Below are positions 52,601-61,600 of a stretch of DNA of 64,000 bases, in pieces. The position numbers were made by a program, and so were the translations under genes. The stretch lies in the NCBI RefSeq assembly GCF_036894955.1, contig NZ_CP145905.1:2870501-2934500 (forward strand), written 5' to 3'. Each line of letters starts with the position of its first letter. Position 1 is the stretch's first letter. The notes beneath the pieces were generated by a model that worked only from the letters and a program-made list of their open reading frames with translations, did not search any database and was not told where the DNA came from. The DNA comes from Paenibacillus sp. KS-LC4. Lineage in GTDB: Bacteria; Bacillota; Bacilli; Paenibacillales; Paenibacillaceae.

Positions 52601-55600
52601 CGCTTAGAACGATGTTGCCGGAATATATGATACCAGCCTATTTCGTGCAGCTTGCCGTGCTGCCGGTAACCCGTAACGGAAAAATTGATCTCAGAGCGCT
52701 GCCGAAGCCGACGGAAAATTTGGCGGAAGGCGATTACGTCTCGCCGCGAACGCTTTTAGAAACTAAGCTGGCTTTGCTGTGGCAGGAGGTGCTGGGGCTT
52801 GAGCGCGTCGGCATTCGCGACAACTTCTTCGAGCTTGGCGGCCATTCGCTCCGAGCGATGACGCTTGTATCGCGTCTGCATCAGGTATTGGGAATAGAGG
52901 TTCCCCTGCGGCAGCTATTCCTTTCGCCTACGGTCGAAGGGCTGGCGGCTGTACTAGAAACAGCCGACGAGCGCGAATTTGAAGCGCTGGAGCCCGTGAA
53001 GGCTCAGGAGGCCTATCCGCTGTCCTCCGCGCAAAAGCGCCTGTACATTTTACAGCAGCTAGAGGGAGTGGAGCTTAGCTACAACATGCCAGTTGCGCTG
53101 CGACTGGCAGGAGAGCTGGATCGCGAGCGTCTGGTAAGAACGCTGCAAGCGTTGGTGGCCCGCCACGAATCGCTGCGGACAGAGTTCGTTGTAGTGGACG
53201 GAGAGCCGATGCAGCGTATTGCGGCGTCTGCCGTGTTCTCGGTAACGTACGAGGAAGCGACGGAGGAGGAAGCGCAGGAGCGCGTTCGCACCTTCCTTCG
53301 TCCGTTTGACCTCAGCAAAGCGCCGCTGCTTCGGACGACGGTAGTGCGTGTGGGCGAAGCGAATCATTTACTGCTGCTGGACATGCATCATATTATTTCC
53401 GATGGTACGTCGATGAGTATCTTCATTCAGGAGTTTACGAAGCTGTACGGAGGAGAAGAGCTGAAGCCGCTGCGGTTGCAGTATAAAGATTACGCGGTGT
53501 GGCAGCAAGGCTACCGGGAAAGTGCGTCGTATCGGGAGCTGGAGAGCTACTGGCTGAAGCAGTTCGCCGGGGAGCTGCCGGTGCTGAGCCTGCCGCTGGA
53601 TTATCCGCTTCCGGCAGTGCGTAGCTTCGAGGGAGCGCACGTAGAATTTGAGCTGGACAGCGAGCTGTCAGCAGCGCTGCGGGAGCTGGCCCGGGCAAAT
53701 GGAGTGACGCTGTATATGGTGCTGCTGGCAGCGTACAGTGCGCTGCTGGGTCGATTAAGCGGCCAAGAGGAGCTGATCGTGGGCACGCCGATTGCGGGAC
53801 GTTCGCATGCTGACCTGCAAGGCATGCTGGGGATGTTCGTGAACACGCTGGCGCTGCGACTAAGCCCGTCAGGGGGGAAAACGTTCTCCGCCTACTTGCA
53901 GGAAGTGAAGCAGACGGCGCTAGGGGCCTTCGAACACGGGGACTATCCGTTCGAGGAGCTGGTGGAGCAGGTGGTAAGGCAGCGGGATATGAGCCGCAAT
54001 CCGCTATTTGATGTGATGCTGGTGCTGCAAAACACGGAGCAATCGGAACTGAAGCTAGCGGATCTGCAATGGACACCGTACCCCATAGAAAGCGGGACGG
54101 CGAAATTCGATTTGACGCTGTCGGTAAGCGAAGAGGAGCAGGGGCTGCGTTGCACGCTGGAATACGCGGCGAAGCTGTTTGAGCAGGACACGATCGAGCG
54201 CTGGGTGGGTCATTTTACAGAGCTGCTGCGTCAAGTGACCCGCGAATCACATACCACGCTGGGAAGCATGGACTTGCTGACGGTAAGTCAGCGGGAGCAG
54301 TTGCTGGTGGACTTTAACGCGACGGAGCTGGAGCTTCCAGCGAACGCGACGGTGCATGGGCTGTTTGAGCAGCAGGCAGCGCGAACGCCGGATGATCCGG
54401 CGCTGGTCAGCGGCTTGGCGGTGTGGACATACGGCGAGCTGGAGGGGCAAGCCAACCGCATCGCGGGCTGGCTGCGCGCACATGGGGTGAGCAGCGAAGA
54501 CCGGGTCGGTGTGCTGCTGTCCCGTTCGCCTTGGCTGATCGCGGGCTTGCTGGGGATTATGAAAGCGGGCGCGGCCTATGTGCCGCTGGATCCGGCGCTG
54601 CCAGGCGGCCGCCTCGAAGGGATGGTTCGAGATGCGGGAATCCGCATTCTTTTAAGCGAAGAAGCCCAACGAGAAACGGTGACAGGCTGGGTAGAAACTC
54701 CGCTGCGTCACGTGTTATGTCTGGAGGAGCAGGATGCTGCCGAACAGCAGAAGGCTTCAGATGGGAAGCAGGAGGGGCAGGATACTACTAAACAGCAGAA
54801 GGCCTCAGATGGACAACAGGAGGAGCAGGACGCTGATGCACAGCAAAAGGTTTCAGATGAACAGCAGGAGGAGCCAGTCTCCGATAAACAGCAGGCTTCG
54901 CCGGTGAGGTTCGCCGCAAGGGAAGAACTGAAAGCTTATGCCTCGTCATCACTGAAGGTGGAGAGCCGTACTGAAGGCAGCGCGTATGTCATCTATACCT
55001 CGGGGACGACGGGCACGCCGAAAGGCGTGGTAGTCGAGCATCGGAACGTGGTCAACTTTATAACAGGAATGGTGGAAGCTCTGCCCTTTGCGCCAGCTAC
55101 AACGATGCTGAGCGTGACGACGGTGTCCTTCGACATCTTCGTGACCGAAAGCTGGGTACCGCTGAGCTGCGGGATGCAGGTTCTGCTGGCGAGCGAAGCG
55201 GAGCAGCAGGACCCCGCACAGCTGGCAGCGCTGCTGATGAAGCATCCGGCCGAGATGATGCAGACGACGCCGTCGCGGCTCGTGATGCTGCTGGCGGATG
55301 CGCGGAGTGCAGCGGCGCTGCGTCCGATGCAGGCGCTGCTGATTGGCGGGGAGCCCTTCCCAGCGCCGCTGGAAAGACAATTGCGCAGACAAACGGAGGC
55401 GGAGCTTTACAATATGTACGGCCCGACGGAAACGACGGTCTGGTCGACGTTTGAACCGCTGAGCGAAGCGGGGGAAGGCGGGAAAATAAGCATCGGCCGT
55501 CCGCTGGGGAATACGCAGGTGTATGTGCTGAACGAGGCAATGCAGGTGCAGCCGATTGGAGCGGTGGGCGAGCTGTGCATCGGAGGAGCCGGTGTAGCCC

Positions 55601-58600
55601 GAGGATACTGGGCACGCGAGGAGCTGACGAAGGAGCGGTTTGTGGCGCATCCGATTATCCCAGGCGAGCGGATGTACCGGACCGGTGATTTAGCGAGATG
55701 GCTGCCGGATGGTCGACTGGAGCATATGGGGCGGATGGATCATCAGGTGAAGATACGGGGTTACCGGATCGAGCTGGGTGAGGTGGAAGCGCATCTGCTG
55801 CACATCGAAGGGATAAAAGAAGCGGTGGTGACGGTGAACGCTGGAGAACGGGAGACGGATGCCGCGGAATTGTGGGCGTATGTGACCGTGACGGGCAGCA
55901 GCGAGCTGGGAGTGAAGGAGATGCGAAGCAAGCTGGCCGAGGGACTTCCCTCGTACATGCTGCCTACGCACATCATAGCCCTGCCGGAGATGCCGCTTAC
56001 GCCTAACGGGAAGCTGGATCGCAAGGCGCTACCGAAGCCGGAGGCCGGGGCGCAAAGCGAAGCGGCGTATGTGGCGCCGCGGACACCAGTGGAAGCGGAA
56101 ATTGCGCGGCTGTGGGAGGAGGTGCTGGGGCTTGAGCGCGTCGGCATTCGCGACAACTTCTTTGCGCTTGGCGGCCATTCGCTCCGGGCGATGACGCTCG
56201 TCTCGCGTCTGCATCAGGCATTGGAGACCGAGGTACCATTACGAGACGTATTTCTCTATCCGACTGTTGAAGAGCTGGCAGCGGTGATTCGCGTACGGGA
56301 ACAGAAGGCGTATGCGGCGATTCCTCGTGTGGAAGCGAGAGCCTATTATCCACTATCCTCGGCGCAAAAACGGATGTACCTGTTACAGCAGCTTGAAGAG
56401 GCGGGGAAAAGCTACAATATGCCGGGGATGCTGATGCTGGAAGGCGAGCTGAACCGAGCGCGTTTTGAAGCCGCGTTCCGGGAGCTAATTGCGCGGCATG
56501 AAACGCTGCGTACGGAATTTGAGCTGGTGCAGGGTGAACCGATGCAGCGGGTAAGGGAAGCGGTTGACTTTGAGATCGCCTATGTAGAGGCCAGCAAGGA
56601 GGAGGTCGAAGGCCGTGTGCGCGACTTCGTGCAGCCGTTCGACCTCAGCGAGGCGCCGCTGCTGCGGGTTGAATTAATCGAATGGGCGAAGGAGCGCTAT
56701 GTGCTGCTGCTGGATATGCATCACATCATTTCCGATGGGGCGTCGATGGATATTTTGGTGGAGGAATTCGCCCGTTTATATCGGGAGGAGAAGCTGCCTG
56801 AGCTGCGGATACAATACAAGGATTATGCGGTTTGGCAGCAGTCGGAGGCCAATAAAGCACAAATGAAGGAGCATGAAGCCTACTGGCTGAAAGCCATGGA
56901 TGGAGAATTGCCGGTACTGGAGCTGCCGACAGACGCCGCACGTCCTGCGGTGAGACAGTCCGAAGGCGCTATATTGGACTTCGAGCTCGATTCGCAGCAG
57001 AGGGATGCGCTGCATGAGCTTGCGGCTCAGCATGGAGCAACGCTGTATATGGTGCTGCTCGCAGCGTATACGATTTTGCTGCATAAATACTCTGGGCAAG
57101 AAGACATCATCGTCGGTACGCCGATTGCAAGTAGAACGCATCCGGACATAGAGCCGCTAATTGGAATGTTCGTCAATACCCTTGCGATCCGCACATACCC
57201 GCACGGCAGCCTGCCGTTTTTGAGCTATTTGCAGGAAATGAAGGAAACGGCGCTCGGAGCTTACGAGCATCAGGACTACTTGTTTGAGCATCTGGTAGAA
57301 AATGTGCAAGTTAATCGTGATTTAAGCCGCAATCCAGTGTTTGATACGATGTTTGTCCTGCAAAATACAGAAAACACAGCCATTCGTATAGATGGGCTTG
57401 AGCTAAAGTCCTATCAGAGCGAATACGCGATAGCTAAATTCGACCTTGTTTTGGACGTTCGGGAAGAAAGCGACGGACTATCATGCAGCCTACAGTACGC
57501 AACAGCTTTGTTCAATAGGGAAACGGCACAGCGGATGGCGAAGCATTTTGCTCATTTGGTAGACAGCATTATTGAAGCACCTGAGGCGGAAATTGCCGAT
57601 CTGAGCATGCTGAGCAGTAAGGAGCTGGCACAGATTTTGCACGGTTTCAACGATACAACAGCGGAGTATCAGCGGGAGAAGACGATTCAGCAGCTGTTTG
57701 AGGAGCAGGCGCAGCAAAATCCAAAGGCTGTAGCCGTTCTGTTTGGGCAGGGGCAGCTAACGTATCGGGCGTTGAACGAACGAGCCAATCGCTTGGCACG
57801 AACATTGAGGGCTGCAGGTGTAAAGCCTGATCAATTGGTGGGCATTATGGCCGATCGCTCGCTGGAAATGGTCGTTGGCATGATGGCGGTTTTAAAAGCA
57901 GGGGGCGCATATGTGCCGATTGATCCAGACTATCCGCAGGAACGAATCAGCTATATGCTGGAAGACTGTGGGACGCAGGTGTTATTGGTTCAGGAGCATC
58001 GGCAGCAGCAAGCTGTGTTTAAAGGCACGGTCATTTTGCTGGATCATGAGCAGTCTTATCATGAAGATGGGGCTAATCTGGAATCCGTCAATATGCCGAG
58101 CAATGCGGCCTATGTCATCTACACATCGGGGACGACAGGCAAGCCGAAAGGAACCTTGATTGAGCATAAAAATGTTGTGCGGCTGCTGTTCAACAGCAAA
58201 AACCTGTTTGATTTCGGTCCGTCGGATACGTGGACGCTGTTCCACTCGTTCTGCTTTGACTTCTCGGTATGGGAGATGTACGGGGCTTTGCTGTACGGCG
58301 GAAAATTGATCATCGTGCCGCCATTGGCGGCAAAAAATCCGGCGCACTTTCTGCAATTGCTTGCTGAGCAGCAAGTGACGATTTTGAACCAGACACCAAC
58401 CTACTTCTACCAGCTGCTGCGTGAAGCACTGGCAGAGGAAGCGCCGATGCTCAGCGTTCGCAAGGTTATTTTTGGCGGTGAGGCATTAAGCCCGCAGCTG
58501 TTAAAAAACTGGAGAGCGAAATACCCGGCGACGCAGCTGATCAATATGTACGGCATTACGGAAACGACGGTGCATGTCACGTACAAAGAGATTACCGAGA

Positions 58601-61600
58601 TCGAGATTGAGCAGGCAAAAAGCAATATCGGCCGTCCGATTCCTACGCTAAAAGTATACGTGCTGGATGCAAAGCGCAATTGCGTGCCTGTTGGTGTAAC
58701 TGGGGAACTGTATGTAGCTGGCGAAGGGCTGGCGCGTCTGTATTTGAACCGTCCTGATTTGACAAATGAGAAGTTTGTTGACAATCCTTTTGATGCTGGC
58801 ACAAAAATGTACCGATCCGGTGATTTGGCAAGATGGCTGCCAGATGGCAGCATTGAGTATTTGGGCCGAATCGACCATCAAGTGAAAATTCGCGGGTACC
58901 GTATTGAGCTTGGCGAAATCGAAACGCAGCTGACCAAGGTGGAAGCGGTGCAGGAAGCAATCGTTCTTGCTTGCGAGGATGGAGGCGGGGAGAAGCATCT
59001 TTGCGCGTATTTTGTAGCAGCTCAGCCGTTATCGGTGAACGAGATAAGAAGCTTGCTATCGCAAGAGCTGCCGGGGTACATGATTCCGTCGTACTTTGTG
59101 CAGATGGATCGGATGCCGCTGACTTCGAACGGGAAAATCGACCGCAAAGCGCTGCCAGCGCCTGAAGGCAGATTGCAAACAGGAGAGGAGCTTGTCGCGC
59201 CGCGCACGTCGCAGGAAGCGGCGCTTGCGGAAATTTGGCGGGAAGTGCTCAAGCTGGAGCAGGTTGGTGTAAAGGACAATTTCTTCGAGCTTGGCGGTCA
59301 CTCTTTAAGGGCAGCAACGCTGGTCGGCATGGTGCGTAAAGGGCTGAATGTGGACCTTCCGCTGCGAGATGTGTTTCAATACGCTACCATTGAACAAATG
59401 GCGTTTGCGATTGGTGAGCTGGAGCAAGCTGCTTACAGCTTCATTCCTTCAATTATTGATGAAAACGAATTTTATCCGCTGTCCTCGGCGCAAAAGCGCC
59501 TGTACATTTTACAGCAGCTAGAGGGAGCGGAGCTTAGCTACAACATGCCAGTCGGGCTGCGACTGGCAGGAGAGCTGGATCGCGAGCGTCTGGCAAGAGC
59601 GCTGCAAGCGCTGGTGGCCCGCCACGAATCGCTGCGGACAGAGTTTGTTGTAGTGGACGGAGAGCCGATGCAGCGTATTGCGGCGTCTGCCGCGTTCTCG
59701 GTAACGTACGAGGAAGCGACGGAGGAGGAAGCGCAGGAGCGCGTTCGCACCTTCCTTCGTCCATTTGACCTCAGCGAAGCGCCGCTGCTGCGGACGACGG
59801 TAGTGCGTGTGGGCGAAGCGAATCATTTACTGCTGTTCGATATGCATCATATTATTTCCGACGGTACGTCGATGAGTATTTTTATTCAGGAGTTTACGAA
59901 GCTGTATGGAGGAGAAGAGCTGAAGCCGCTGCGGTTGCAGTATAAAGATTACGCGGTGTGGCAGCAAGGCTACCGGGAAAGTGCGTCGTATCGGGAGCTG
60001 GAGAGCTACTGGCTGAAGCAGTTCGCCGGGGAGCTGCCGGTGCTGAGCCTGCCGCTGGATTATCCGCTTCCGGCAGTGCGCAGCTTCGAGGGAGCGCACG
60101 TAGAATTTGAGCTGGACAGCGAGCTGTCAGCAGCGCTGCGGGAGCTGGCCCGGGCAAATGGAGCAACGCTGTATATGGTGCTACTGGCAGCGTACAGTGC
60201 GCTGCTGGGTCGATTAAGCGGCCAAGAGGAGCTGATCGTGGGCACGCCGATTGCGGGACGTTCACATGCTGACCTGCAGGGCATGCTGGGGATGTTCGTG
60301 AACACACTGGCGCTGCGACTAAGCCCGTCAGGGGAAAAATCATTCTCCGCTTACTTGCAGGAAGTGAAGCAGACGGCGCTAGGGGCCTTCGAACACGGGG
60401 ACTATCCGTTCGAGGAGCTGGTGGAGCAGGTCGTGAAGCAGCGGGATATGAGCCGCAATCCGCTATTTGATGTGATGCTGGTGCTGCAAAACACGGAGCA
60501 GTCGGAGCTGAAGCTAGCGGATCTGCAATGGACACCGTACCCCATAGAAAGCGGGACGGCGAAATTCGATTTGACGCTGTCGGTAAGCGAAGAGGAGCAG
60601 GGGCTGCGTTGCACGCTGGAATACGCGGTGAAGCTGTTTGAGCAGGGCACGATCGAGCGCTGGGTGGGTCATTTTACAGAGCTGCTGCGTCAAGTGACCC
60701 GCGATTCACATGCCACGCTGGGAAGCATGGACTTGCTGACGGCAAGTCAGCGGGAGCAGCTGCTGGTGCATTTTAACGATACAGGGGCAGAAGCGCTGCT
60801 TGAGCGGTCATCGACGCTGCATGCGCTGTTTGAGGAGCAAGCGGCGAAGACGCCGGAGCGTACTGCCGTCGTGTGCGGGGATGAGGCCTTAACCTACCGA
60901 GAGCTGAACGAACGCAGCAGCACGGTGGCGCATCATTTGCAGAAGCGCGGTGTAGCGCCAGCGGATATCGTTGCCATTATGCCTGAGCGATCCGTGGAAA
61001 TGATTATTGGTATTCTTGGTATTTTGAAAACGGGCGCTGCTTATGTGCCGATTGATCCGGATTATCCGGCAGAACGGATTCATTTTATGCTGGAGGATAG
61101 CAGAGCTCGTGTTTGCCTGACGCATCAAGCAAATCTTCATCAAGTTAAACATTCAGCAGTAGAGGTTCTTCTGCTAGATCTGCTAGACGGGTTAGAAAAA
61201 CTAGAGGAGCATTCCGCTGAGCCTTTACCTGTAATCCAACCGACAGATGCAGCTTACATCATTTATACGTCTGGTTCGACCGGCAGGCCGAAAGGCGTTA
61301 TGATCGAACATCGCTCGGTCGTTCATTTGTGCAGATGGCATCAGGCTCATTTTGATATGAGTGCAACAGATCGGACAACTCAATATGCAGGTATTGGTTT
61401 TGATGCAGCAGTGTGGGAAATATTCCCTACCCTTACGATAGGAGCCGCCTTGCATATCGTACCGGAAGATTTGCGTCTGGACCCTGTCGCCTTAAATGCC
61501 TATTTCGAGGAAAAAAGCATAACGATCAGCTTCTTGCCGACACAGGTATGCGAACAATTTATAACGCTGGAAAATCGTTCTTTGCGCGTTTTGCTGACGG

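Larger units (their letters stand above)
53011..56325 (+). other. NRPS module 5: C-A-T, glycine-like, with tandem-repeat insert
   Basis: C (53011-54320) is nearly identical in DNA to the C of module 7. The A domain (about 54340-56040) is longer than its neighbours because of a 16-residue tandem repeat before the core motif [14 protein letters not shown]. Pocket residues D I T Q L G M V W resemble glycine codes (DILQLGxxW) with T for L at position 239. T is [14 protein letters not shown]. Confidence 0.78.

Noticed and set aside
53435-54076. Long minus-strand frames inside the NRPS (also at 59894-60535 and 62885-63906)
   Set aside because: They are opposite-strand shadows of GC-rich C and E domains. 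The pair at 53435 and 59894 match only because the underlying C domains are duplicated.
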